Shown in pieces: positions 31,669 to 40,280 of a stretch of DNA of 64,000 nucleotides. The notes below the pieces were generated by a model. The model searched no databases, had not been told where the DNA came from, and saw only the letters and a list, made by a program, of their open reading frames with translations. Numbering within the stretch: position 1 is the stretch's first letter; every line of letters begins with the position of its first letter. The translations under genes and the position numbers were made by a program. This stretch comes from an uncultured Chryseobacterium sp. Its GTDB lineage: Bacteria > Bacteroidota > Bacteroidia > Flavobacteriales > Weeksellaceae. The stretch lies in the NCBI GenBank assembly GCA_913775525.1, contig CAJYLH010000040.1:1-64000 (forward strand), in the 5' to 3' direction.

Positions 31669-32547
31669 ATGAATTTATCGCCCATACCGAAGGTCAGGCA
31701 AATGAATGCCGGAGATTTCCTGAAAAACCATATGAGAGCAGCAAAGCCTGTAGTACTGAAAGATTTTGTTGATCCCCGAAGCCCCGCCTTACAAAAGTGG
31801 AATTATGATTATTTTAAATCCATCGCCGGAGACCATCAGGTCAATATTTACGGCAGCGAAATAGAATCTCTGGACAGGGTGGCCAGCAAGCCCGTACGGC
31901 AGAGCACATTCTCCGAATACCTGGACCAGATCCTGGCTGCACCCACTGAAGAACGGCTTTTCCTGTTCAATCTCCTGACCATAAAACCGGAACTTAAAAG
32001 TGACCTTCAATACCATGATGTTACGAATGGCAAAGTCCTGAAATGGCTCCCTTTTATGTTTTTCGGAGGTGAAGGCTCTGTGACCCGGAACCATATTGAC
32101 ATTGATATGTCACACGTCTTCATCACGCAGTTCCAGGGCATCAAGCGCATCTGGCTTTTTCCATGGGAACAGTCTGACCTGCTGTATAAACTGCCATACA
32201 ATTTCCATAGCCTGGCAAACGTAAAAGAACCTGATTTTGATGAATTCCCCGGACTGAAATACATCAACGGGTATGAAGCGGTCATCAGCCCCGGCGAAAC
32301 CCTATATATTCCTTCAGGCTGGTGGCATTACATCTAGTACGAAACGGAAGGCTATTCGGTTTCCGTTCGTGCCCTGCCTTCCAGCTGGCTGGAGAAATGG
32401 CGCGGCTTCAAAAATATGGTTATCATCCGTAACTTTGATAATCTGATGCGGAATATTTTTAAAGACCGATGGTTCAGGCATAAAGTGAAAGCAGCCAGAA
32501 GCAGGGCTGAGAAAGCCATTAAAAAACAAAAGAGCTTTCAGATTTAA
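31669..32547 (+). pseudogene. Cupin-like (JmjC/FIH-type) protein interrupted by an amber codon
   Basis: The frame runs 222 residues to TAG at 32335-32337, then continues without further stops for 69 codons to TAA at 32545-32547, giving 291 residues if the TAG is ignored. The protein is a cupin_8/JmjC-like Fe(II)/2-oxoglutarate oxygenase: NHIDIDMSHVF supplies the H-x-D pair and GGWWHYI the distal His. The downstream part (YETEGYSVSVRALPSSWLEKW and a basic helical tail) is the normal continuation, including a core strand. Relatives normally have Glu where the TAG falls, so GAG to TAG is the likely change. All three iron ligands precede the stop, but the fold would be incomplete. Confidence 0.78.
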
Positions 32548-32558
32548 ACTGAAAGCTC
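32532..32558. terminator. Bidirectional terminator sharing the cupin stop codon
   Basis: Perfect 10-bp stem GAGCTTTCAG/CTGAAAGCTC with loop ATTTAAA. The original TAA of the cupin frame is in the loop. It serves both the cupin gene and the convergent peptidase gene. Confidence 0.8.
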
Positions 32559-32565
32559 CTGTATT

Positions 32566-34491
32566 TTAATATTTGATGAATTTTATATCCTTGTCTTTAA
32601 TCCTGAACATATAGGTTCCCGGAACCAACTCAGCAATATTGATTGACTTGCCCGGCTCATATGTAGCCTTCTTAACCAGCTTTCCGTCTGTGAAATAGAT
32701 GGTATAATCCGTTTTTTGGGATATTCCTCTCACATTAAGTTCGTTACGTGCCGGATTAGGATAAAGGGCGAATGTTTCGGTTTGAAAATCTGCTGTTCCT
32801 AAAGTCGCATCCTGGGCTACCGTGGAATTTTTTTCCAGGATCTGATATTCATAATTGAATTCCACACTGGCTACCGGAAAAGATACGGTCTGGGTAAAAT
32901 ACTGGTTGTTGGTGGTATTGTTCAGGGCAAAATAAGCAACCTGTCCACCAGTTCCGTTTACTTTTATCGGTAACGGCATCTCAAAGAAACTTACCGTAGG
33001 GCTGCTCTGCACCTGGGAAGCCCTGAAAGTAACCTGGTTCCCGTTCTGCTTCCAGCGGATGGTATATGTTGGGTAGCCTTCTCCATAGATCCAGTCGTTG
33101 AAGAATTCTGTAAAATCCTTTCCGGTTGACTGTAATAATGACGTAGTAAGGTCTGCTGTCTTGGCATAGTTATAGGCCAGATTCGGCCTTGAGTGATAAT
33201 CTTTTACAGCCTGATAAAAAGCGGTATCACCCAGAATCCATTTCAGCATCCTGAGGACATACCCTCCTTTGGAATACGAAAGTCTCCCGCTGAAGATTGC
33301 TCCGATATTCCCCAGATTGGAATCTGCCACATACACACTTCCGCCCGGAGCGCCCGTAATATAGTTTTTCTGTCCCAACAGGTAGGTCATGAACTGGGCA
33401 TTCGTCATCAGAAGCTTTTCGTTGGCCAGGTGTTCCCCGAAGGTAGCAAAGCCCTCATTCAGCCAGATATCATTCCATGTCCCGCAGGTTACCTTATCCC
33501 CAAACCACTGATGCGCAAGTTCATGGGCAATGACTCCCCTGTCCCAGCTGCTCATGGAAGACATGGTCTGGTGTTCCATACAGGTCCCGCCGTACTGGAA
33601 TTCCATATGACCGTATTTCTCATTCCTGAACGGATAAGCCCCGAAATACGTTTCAAAAGTATCCATTACCTGTTTGGTCCAGTTGATATTGGACATGGTT
33701 GAGGTATTATTGGCTGTGGTTGGATATACATAGTTTACAAATGGGAACGGCGGCGATCCCATGGTGTCATTCAACTTGGTGAAATTGGTGATAGCCAGAG
33801 CGACGAGATAAGAGGCCATTGGATACATCGTCCTCCAGAATGTGAGTTTTTTCCCATTCTGAAGCTGGGTCTCAGACATCAGCTTACCGTTGGCTGCCAC
33901 ATTGTACTGTGAAGGGGCAGTAATTTTAAAGTCGAAACGGTCGATCTTATCATTCAGGCTTTGTTTCGTCGGAAACCAGTCCTGGGCTCCGTACGGCTCA
34001 CTCAGTGTGGAAATGATGGGTGCCCCGTTCTGCGATCCGCTTGAAAAAGCGTTGTTATCGGTAGCCGGCGGTCCGGAATAGGTAATCTTTAATGAATCTG
34101 TCACATTGGCCGGAAGCGAAACCGGGAAATCAATTTTAACTTCTTTTGTGGGCAGCTGCTGGAAAGTGAGATTAGTCCCGTGATATTGTACCTGAGAAAC
34201 CGTCAGCGTATTGGCCAGGTCAAAATAGATGCTGCTCATGCTTTGAGAAGGCTTAAAATGTGATGTTACAGAACCTGAAATATTGTAAACAGCCGGATCC
34301 AGGCTGACCTCCATCCTTTGGTACAGCAGGTCATAGTTAAGGGTATTGGGATTGACATTGTAGGCAGTCATCTTTTGGGTGAAAGATTTCATTTCTTTGT
34401 CAACAAGCCCTTTACGGTCCGTATTCAGCTGCTGGGAGAATCCTTGCTGACAGAACAATAAGGTTACTGCTAAAAGGGAAAGTTTTTTCAT
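32566..34491 (-). CDS. Secreted M1-family metallopeptidase with T9SS sorting domain
   Basis: 641 residues from MKKLSLLAVTLLFCQQGFSQ, a signal peptide; a longer upstream frame is rejected because the -7 element is at 34514. The M1 zinc motif HELAHQWFGDKVTCGTWNDIWLNEG (HExxH plus Glu 18 residues on) lies near residue 325. An N-terminal beta domain and a mid-domain YGGTCMEHQTMSSM (GxMEN-like) precede it. The C-terminal ~75 residues (FALYPNPARNELNVRG, VPGTYMFRIKDKDIKFIKY) are a T9SS type A domain, so it is exported across the outer membrane. It would degrade extracellular peptides by aminopeptidase activity. Confidence 0.9.
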   Translation of the reverse strand: MKKLSLLAVTLLFCQQGFSQQLNTDRKGLVDKEMKSFTQKMTAYNVNPNTLNYDLLYQRMEVSLDPAVYNISGSVTSHFKPSQSMSSIYFDLANTLTVSQVQYHGTNLTFQQLPTKEVKIDFPVSLPANVTDSLKITYSGPPATDNNAFSSGSQNGAPIISTLSEPYGAQDWFPTKQSLNDKIDRFDFKITAPSQYNVAANGKLMSETQLQNGKKLTFWRTMYPMASYLVALAITNFTKLNDTMGSPPFPFVNYVYPTTANNTSTMSNINWTKQVMDTFETYFGAYPFRNEKYGHMEFQYGGTCMEHQTMSSMSSWDRGVIAHELAHQWFGDKVTCGTWNDIWLNEGFATFGEHLANEKLLMTNAQFMTYLLGQKNYITGAPGGSVYVADSNLGNIGAIFSGRLSYSKGGYVLRMLKWILGDTAFYQAVKDYHSRPNLAYNYAKTADLTTSLLQSTGKDFTEFFNDWIYGEGYPTYTIRWKQNGNQVTFRASQVQSSPTVSFFEMPLPIKVNGTGGQVAYFALNNTTNNQYFTQTVSFPVASVEFNYEYQILEKNSTVAQDATLGTADFQTETFALYPNPARNELNVRGISQKTDYTIYFTDGKLVKKATYEPGKSINIAELVPGTYMFRIKDKDIKFIKY

Positions 34492-34513
34492 ATGGAGATC
34501 ATTATTTTGCAAC

Positions 34514-34521
34514 CAAAGATA
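34514..34521 (-). promoter_or_regulatory. Promoter -7 element of the M1 peptidase gene
   Basis: The minus strand reads TATCTTTG, directly at the end of the T-tract of the dacB terminator, 22 bases before the ATG. Confidence 0.65.
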
Positions 34522-34524
34522 AAA

Positions 34525-34555
34525 AAAACCTTTCAATCGATGATTAAAAGGTTTT
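34525..34555 (-). terminator. Terminator of dacB
   Basis: Stem AAAACCTTT/AAAGGTTTT with a 13-base loop, then TTTTTT on the minus strand, running straight into the next promoter. Confidence 0.75.
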
Positions 34556-34579
34556 ATCTTAATGAATTTTTAATTTTTT

Positions 34580-36052
34580 CTATAAATCTAATGCAGGTTC
34601 AAGAATTTTCTCCATTCTTTTCTTCACCATATCCACGGATCCCGCATAGTTATTAACCATCAGTGAGAAGACCAATGTCTTTCCGGTATTGGTTTTAAGA
34701 TATCCTGCAAGGGTTTTCACTTTGTTCAGAGTTCCCGTCTTCGCAAATACCTGCCCGTTTCCGGTACCGATGAACATTCTCTTCAGTGTGCCTGACTGTC
34801 CGCCTACCGGTAATGAATGAAGATATGTATTATAATATTTCTCATCCATCAATGAAGTCAAAAACTTCGCCTGGGCAATAGGCGTTACATGATTGCTTCT
34901 TGAAAGCCCGCTGCCATCCATATAGTTCAGCCCCTGTATATCAAAATTCCGTTCTCTCAAGTGTTCCGTTACGACAACTCTTCCGGACTCTGAAGTCTGG
35001 TCACCCAGTTTCTGGAAACCTACCGTCTTAAGAAGTGCTTCTGCAAGGGAATTGTCACTGTGCTGATTGGTATAATAAATGATATCACCAAGTGTAGGTG
35101 ACTTGTACATGGCAAGCATTTTACGGCTTTCAGGACTGGCGTCCGTCATTTTAGGGGTTACCTTTCCGGTTACGGCAATACCGCTTTTTACCAGAGTCGT
35201 CCGGAATGTATTGGCAAGATAAGCCGGAGCATCAGGAAGCTTTGTCGTCAGAATGCCATTGCCTTCGTATTTATCTGCGTACACTACTTTTTTCACATAC
35301 GGTGAAACATAAAAGTATTTCTTATCCGCAGAAAAACCGGCACTGTTTTTAACAATCAGTTTTTCGTTGGCCGGATTGATTTCCTGTGTGGTTCCTGCCG
35401 GCAGGTAGTAATTATTGTTTTCCAACCAAACAACATTTTCCGGAAGCCCTGAAATATTGCCTTTGAAAAGCGCTGTCTGGATTACAATATCACCATTTAC
35501 CTTTTTGATTCCCTCACGTGACATTCCGCCCATGAAATCTGAAATAATATCCCTGTACGACCACGCACCCGCCTTATTGGTTCCCAAAGAAGGGTCACCG
35601 CTTCCTATAAGGTACAGGTTTCCGTTCAGCACCCCATTTTCATCAATGCTTCCGGAATACTCCAGCTGGGTCATCCAGCGGTAGTTTTCCCCGAGCAGGT
35701 TCATGGCCGTCTCAGTGGTCAGAAGTTTGGTAGTGGAAGCAGGGACCAGCGGCGTGGTTTCATTATACGAAGAAATCACCTTCTTCGTTTTCGGGTCATA
35801 GACCACGAAGCCCCAGGTTGCATTTTTCAGCACCGGATCGGCCATCATGGTATTAACATTGATATCCACGAGTTCTTTGGCCGACAGAACGGTCTTCTCT
35901 ACTGCTGCAGTTATAGGAGAAGGAAGATTTAAAGTGCTTTTCTGATTGTCGTAAGCCTGTGAATACAGTACTGTGGAAACGGTAGATTGGGCAAAGAAAA
36001 AACCAGTGGCCAAAACCGTAATACCTGAAACATATTTTCTGAAATTTACCAT
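34580..36052 (-). CDS. dacB: D-alanyl-D-alanine carboxypeptidase/endopeptidase (PBP4 family)
   Basis: 490 residues with an N-terminal signal peptide. Class C penicillin-binding protein motifs are clear: SxxK as PASTTKLL (Ser about 83), SxN as HSDNSLAEALL (about 328), and KTG as AKTGTLNKVKTLAGYL (about 440). The extra domain between SxxK and SxN is the usual PBP4 insertion. It trims peptidoglycan stem peptides in the periplasm. The gene is a single unit between priA and the M1 peptidase. Confidence 0.93.
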   Translation of the reverse strand: MVNFRKYVSGITVLATGFFFAQSTVSTVLYSQAYDNQKSTLNLPSPITAAVEKTVLSAKELVDINVNTMMADPVLKNATWGFVVYDPKTKKVISSYNETTPLVPASTTKLLTTETAMNLLGENYRWMTQLEYSGSIDENGVLNGNLYLIGSGDPSLGTNKAGAWSYRDIISDFMGGMSREGIKKVNGDIVIQTALFKGNISGLPENVVWLENNNYYLPAGTTQEINPANEKLIVKNSAGFSADKKYFYVSPYVKKVVYADKYEGNGILTTKLPDAPAYLANTFRTTLVKSGIAVTGKVTPKMTDASPESRKMLAMYKSPTLGDIIYYTNQHSDNSLAEALLKTVGFQKLGDQTSESGRVVVTEHLRERNFDIQGLNYMDGSGLSRSNHVTPIAQAKFLTSLMDEKYYNTYLHSLPVGGQSGTLKRMFIGTGNGQVFAKTGTLNKVKTLAGYLKTNTGKTLVFSLMVNNYAGSVDMVKKRMEKILEPALDL

Positions 36053-36211
36053 CTATTTTCTCATTTTCTTACAAATTTGATCAGCTAGGAATCAATAAGT
36101 TAAATCAATACCATCCGGTCAAACATATAATCAACGGTCAAAAGTAGAGAATATTGCTTTAAGTAGGTCCTGATGGCCCTTATAAAACCCTATAAAGTTT
36201 GTTAAAAAATG

Positions 36212-38659
36212 TTAATAATCCGTAAAAATATCGGTTTTTACACTTTGATATGCGGTAATTTCGTTGAACTCCTGCATACTCACTGCAACCATCTGCTTAA
36301 ATTTTTCATACTTCTTTCCGCGCGGCAACTTAAGCATGATCTGAAACTGATAGAGGTTGTTCAGTTTGCCGATCTGAGCTCTTTCCGGACCTAAGACACA
36401 TTCTTCCGGAAGGTATTTCCTGAGCACCGAACCTAAAAACTGGGAAGCGCGGTTGACCCGGTCTTCTTTCCTGTGTTTAAGCTCGATCATCATCAGCCTG
36501 GTAAAAGGAGGATAATGGAATTTCTTCCGTTCTTCCAGAAAATATTCATAGATTTTCGCAGGATCATGCATAGTGATCAGCTGAAAAACGGAATGTTCAG
36601 GGTGATAGGTCTGAATAATAATCTTTCCGTTCCCTGAGACCCGCCCGGCTCTTCCTGAAACCTGTGTAATCAACTGATATGCCCTTTCCTCCGCCCTAAA
36701 ATCCTGCACATACAGCATGGAATCTGCTTTTGGGATGGTTACGAGTTCAATATGATCGAAATCCAGGCCTTTCGAGATCATCTGGGTTCCCACAATGATA
36801 TCTGTTTCCCGGGCTTCTATTTTCTCATACAGCTTTTCATATGCAAATTTTTTCCGCATGGAATCTACATCCATCCGGTCCACCTCCTGATCGGGAAATA
36901 GTTTGGATACTTCTTCATGGATCTGTTCCACGCCGACTCCCCTTTCATTCAGGTTCTCAGAATGGCATTTCGGGCAAACCCTAGGTTTTGATGCCCGCTG
37001 TCCGCAGTAATGGCATTTCATTTCATTGGCAGCTTTATGGTACGTCATCACCACATCGCAGTTGGAACAGTAGTTAACATATCCGCAGGTTTCACATTCC
37101 ACCACATTGGCATAGCCGCGCCGGTTATGCAGTACCATAACCTGATTATGCTCCTCCAGCGTCTTTTTGATTTCATCTGTCAGCTTCTGGGAAAAATTGC
37201 CATTTACTTTTTTAGATTCCTGGGCTTCCTTGAAATTGATGATTTCGTAGGACGGCAGCTTTACATTTCCAAACCGTTCATTAATCAGGACATATGTAAG
37301 CTTGTCTTTCTTGGCCAGGTAATAACTTTCCACAGAAGGTGTTGCCGACCCTAAAATGACCCGGGCACCGTACAGTGGCCCGAAAACCAGTGAAGCATCC
37401 CGTGCATTGAAATACGGAGATACTTCTCTCGGACGGTACGCGGAATCGTGTTCTTCATCCACAATAACGAGCCCGAGATTCTGAAAAGGCAGGAAGAGGG
37501 CATTCCGGGTTCCGATCAGGATCCTGAGGTCATTCTGGCGTACCTTTTTCCATACTTCCACCCGTTCGAAATCCGTTAGTTTCTGATGGTAAAAACCGAG
37601 CAGCTTCCCGTATTTTTTCTCCAGCCGCTGGATGATTTGTTTGGCCAGTGACGTTTCAGGCAGCAGGAACAGAACGTTTTTGCCCTGCTGAATGCATTCT
37701 TCAATTTTTTCCAGGTAAATATGGGTCTTCCCGGAAGAGGTAACGCCATGCAGCAAAACATTTTTGCCCTCTTCAAAGGCAGCATCAATATCGGACTTCG
37801 CTTTTTTCTGGGCTTCCGACAGTTCTTCAATGGCTTCTATATCGCCCTCGTAACTTTCCAGCCGGTCTTTGCGGAGGTAATATTCTTCCACCAGGTTTTT
37901 GTCAGCAAGCGCTTTAAAATGGGATGACGCAAAAAAACCGTCTTCAAACAGGTCAGACTTTCTAATGGGCTGATCTGGATTCTCGGTCTGCTTTTCCAGG
38001 ATAAAAAGAAAAAGCTCTTTTTGTTTTGCAGCCCTGTTGAGTTTCAATAACACCTCCATGAGGTTCATGTCCTGAATAATCTCATCGCGGACCTTTACAT
38101 AAGCGACTTCTTTCGCCTTGTATTTTTCTGCAATTTTCTCATCAATCTCGATGTACTGGAGGTCAATCAGGGAATTGATGGTTTTGATGATATCTTTTTT
38201 GGGAATAAAAGCCTCAATATCCGTAAGGTTAATGAGCTGTCTGACTTCAAGGGCCTGGATCAGGTACATTTCATTCACATCAAGATTTTCAAAATCGATT
38301 ACTGCATTAGGCTTTAGCTTTAGGTAGGTTTCACTTTCCAGCTTCAGGGATGAAGGAAAAGCAAAACGGTAGATCTCACCCAGGCCGCACAGATAATAGT
38401 CTGACAGCCAGCTCCAGAATTTAAGCTGGGCTTCCGGCACAATGGGCTGTTCGTCCAGAATGCTGATGATATCTTTAGCCAGAAAGCCTTCCGGCTGATT
38501 CTGATGCAATTCAAAAACAATACCGGTGTAAATCTTTTTGCCCCGGAAAGGGACCAGTACGCGCATCCCCTCCTGGATCTGCGGTATAAGCTCTTCAGGA
38601 ACGGTGTAAGTAAAGGATCCTTTTAAATTTAATGGTAAAATAATCTGGGCGTACTGCAA
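36212..38659 (-). CDS. priA: Primosomal replication protein N' (PriA helicase)
   Basis: 815 residues, full length for PriA. Walker A is LLHGVTSSGKTHIYL (about 303-317), the DEEH box is VIVDEEHDSAYRPREVSPYFNARD, and the two zinc sites are in CETCGYVNYCSNCDVVMTYH and MKCHYCGQRASKPRVCPKC. Helicase motifs V/VI appear as VGTQMISKGLDFDH and ERAYQLITQVSGRAGR. It restarts stalled replication forks by loading the replisome. Stand-alone gene. Confidence 0.95.
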   Translation of the reverse strand: MQYAQIILPLNLKGSFTYTVPEELIPQIQEGMRVLVPFRGKKIYTGIVFELHQNQPEGFLAKDIISILDEQPIVPEAQLKFWSWLSDYYLCGLGEIYRFAFPSSLKLESETYLKLKPNAVIDFENLDVNEMYLIQALEVRQLINLTDIEAFIPKKDIIKTINSLIDLQYIEIDEKIAEKYKAKEVAYVKVRDEIIQDMNLMEVLLKLNRAAKQKELFLFILEKQTENPDQPIRKSDLFEDGFFASSHFKALADKNLVEEYYLRKDRLESYEGDIEAIEELSEAQKKAKSDIDAAFEEGKNVLLHGVTSSGKTHIYLEKIEECIQQGKNVLFLLPETSLAKQIIQRLEKKYGKLLGFYHQKLTDFERVEVWKKVRQNDLRILIGTRNALFLPFQNLGLVIVDEEHDSAYRPREVSPYFNARDASLVFGPLYGARVILGSATPSVESYYLAKKDKLTYVLINERFGNVKLPSYEIINFKEAQESKKVNGNFSQKLTDEIKKTLEEHNQVMVLHNRRGYANVVECETCGYVNYCSNCDVVMTYHKAANEMKCHYCGQRASKPRVCPKCHSENLNERGVGVEQIHEEVSKLFPDQEVDRMDVDSMRKKFAYEKLYEKIEARETDIIVGTQMISKGLDFDHIELVTIPKADSMLYVQDFRAEERAYQLITQVSGRAGRVSGNGKIIIQTYHPEHSVFQLITMHDPAKIYEYFLEERKKFHYPPFTRLMMIELKHRKEDRVNRASQFLGSVLRKYLPEECVLGPERAQIGKLNNLYQFQIMLKLPRGKKYEKFKQMVAVSMQEFNEITAYQSVKTDIFTDY

Positions 38660-38750
38660 AGGAATAAATTAAACGTAAAATTAAGGGTTTATTTATACAA
38701 TTGCAATTATTTCTTATTTTTAAAGCTGCCATATCCATCTGAAGAATCCT

Positions 38751-39224
38751 ATGAAAAAACATCTGTACATCGTTGCCTTATTTTTCACTTTCCTGATTCA
38801 GGCACAGGAAAATATCATCATCAAAAAAAATGAAATAACCATTCCGCTGGGAAAAAAGATCATCCTCATCCCTGAATTGGAGGAGCATACCGTTATCCGT
38901 TCTAAAAAGGTTTCTGAAGATAAAGTCACGGAAAAGCAGGATATGTTCCAGGTACTGAAAAACTTCAAAAAAAGCGATGTCAATGATCATACGATTGAAT
39001 TTACGTTCTCTGAATCGGAAATGATGAAGTCTCCCATCATTACACTGGTCACGGTGCAGAAAACCGGGAAAAAGATGAGTTTTAAAGCAAAAATTAGATT
39101 GAAAGGGTCTCCGTTATATCAGCCGACTTCCATTGTACCGGCACACAGCAATGTTGTTTCCGTAGAACAGTGGAATGATCCTGTTGATTCTATTTTCCTG
39201 TATGATTTTAAACTGGAAGATTAG
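38751..39224 (+). CDS. Exported protein of unknown function
   Basis: 157 residues with a clear signal peptide (MKKHLYIVALFFTFLIQAQ, cut after AQ). The mature part is Lys- and Glu-rich with alternating beta-type segments (NIIIKKNEITIPLGKKIILI, HTIEFTFSESEM, SFKAKIRLKG). No motif recognised; periplasmic or outer-membrane facing location is likely. Its TAG overlaps the stop of the convergent AEC transporter by two bases, leaving no space for a terminator. Confidence 0.72.
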   Translation: MKKHLYIVALFFTFLIQAQENIIIKKNEITIPLGKKIILIPELEEHTVIRSKKVSEDKVTEKQDMFQVLKNFKKSDVNDHTIEFTFSESEMMKSPIITLVTVQKTGKKMSFKAKIRLKGSPLYQPTSIVPAHSNVVSVEQWNDPVDSIFLYDFKLED

Positions 39225-40129
39225 AATACCAGTACCGTTATCTGATACCAGAGCGCAGAAGTTATGAATCCGACGATGATGCTGAAGCCGATAATCAGGT
39301 TGGTAAGTTTCGTATTGAGCCTGAACTGTTCTGCAATGATGCTGGAAGTAACTACCGTAGGCATCGCAGCTTCAAAGACCGTAATTTTTGCTACGTCCCC
39401 TTTAATGCCGATCAGCAACGCCAGACCCAAAACAATCGCCGGCGCCAGGATAAGTTTGTAGAGCATAGATACGGACATCTGAGGAATGAGCTTTTTCCAT
39501 CCGTTAAATTTAAGCTGCAACCCGACAGAAAACAAAGCCAGCGGACTTACCGTGGCGGCGAGCTTATCAAAAAACGGTTCCGCAGCAGTGAAATCGATAT
39601 ACCTTGACAGTACCAATGCTGCCAGGCAGCCTAAAAGCGGCGGGAAGGTCAGCAGCCTTTTGAGAATAAATGCCGCACTTACTTTTCCGGATTTGCTTCC
39701 GCCCCGTACTGCGGCGATAATACCAAGTGTTGACAGCGCAAAAAACATGGTCTGGTCACAGATGATCGCAATACTCAGCAGGCTTTCCCCGTAAAAAGCG
39801 CTGATCAGAGGAAAGCCGATGAATGAGGTATTGCTGTAGCCGCTCACCAGTTCCATGGTACTTCTTGACCTTTCAGAATAGCTTTTGCTCCTGCTGTACA
39901 TTTTCATCACGAAGAAACAGACCACCGCAATGAGAAAAGTGGCTACAATAGGAAAAAGCATTTCTTTGGTCCACTGCACTTTAGGCAGGTATTTAAAGGA
40001 AACCGCCGGAAGCGCAAGATACAGGATCCAGGTATTGATCCCTTTATGTGCATCCGGATGAATAGACTTTGTTGCCTTAAATATCATGCCTGCCAGGATA
40101 CAGACCGCAATCAGAACAAAATTGACCAT
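39221..40129 (-). CDS. AEC-family transporter
   Basis: 302 residues from MVNFVLIAVCILAGMIFKAT; the longer frame upstream is rejected because it adds a charged non-hydrophobic leader. About ten hydrophobic helices in two five-helix halves, with the AEC-type segments GYSNTSFIGFPLISAFYGE and AAMPTVVTSSIIAEQF. Members of this family (auxin efflux carrier-like) move malate, malonate or other small organic anions. Substrate not deducible. Convergent and overlapping with the exported protein gene. Confidence 0.88.
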   Translation of the reverse strand: MVNFVLIAVCILAGMIFKATKSIHPDAHKGINTWILYLALPAVSFKYLPKVQWTKEMLFPIVATFLIAVVCFFVMKMYSRSKSYSERSRSTMELVSGYSNTSFIGFPLISAFYGESLLSIAIICDQTMFFALSTLGIIAAVRGGSKSGKVSAAFILKRLLTFPPLLGCLAALVLSRYIDFTAAEPFFDKLAATVSPLALFSVGLQLKFNGWKKLIPQMSVSMLYKLILAPAIVLGLALLIGIKGDVAKITVFEAAMPTVVTSSIIAEQFRLNTKLTNLIIGFSIIVGFITSALWYQITVLVF

Positions 40130-40280
40130 AGTTGACGAATAGGATGCAAAGGTACAAATGAAAGATTTTTCAAAGGTAAGGTATCGTCCTTTTTTTTGCC
40201 GCAACCGTCCCGGAAATATGGCATAATGGACTGCAAACAGGAATTAAAACCCTATGTAATGATTAATCCCTACTCCTGAA

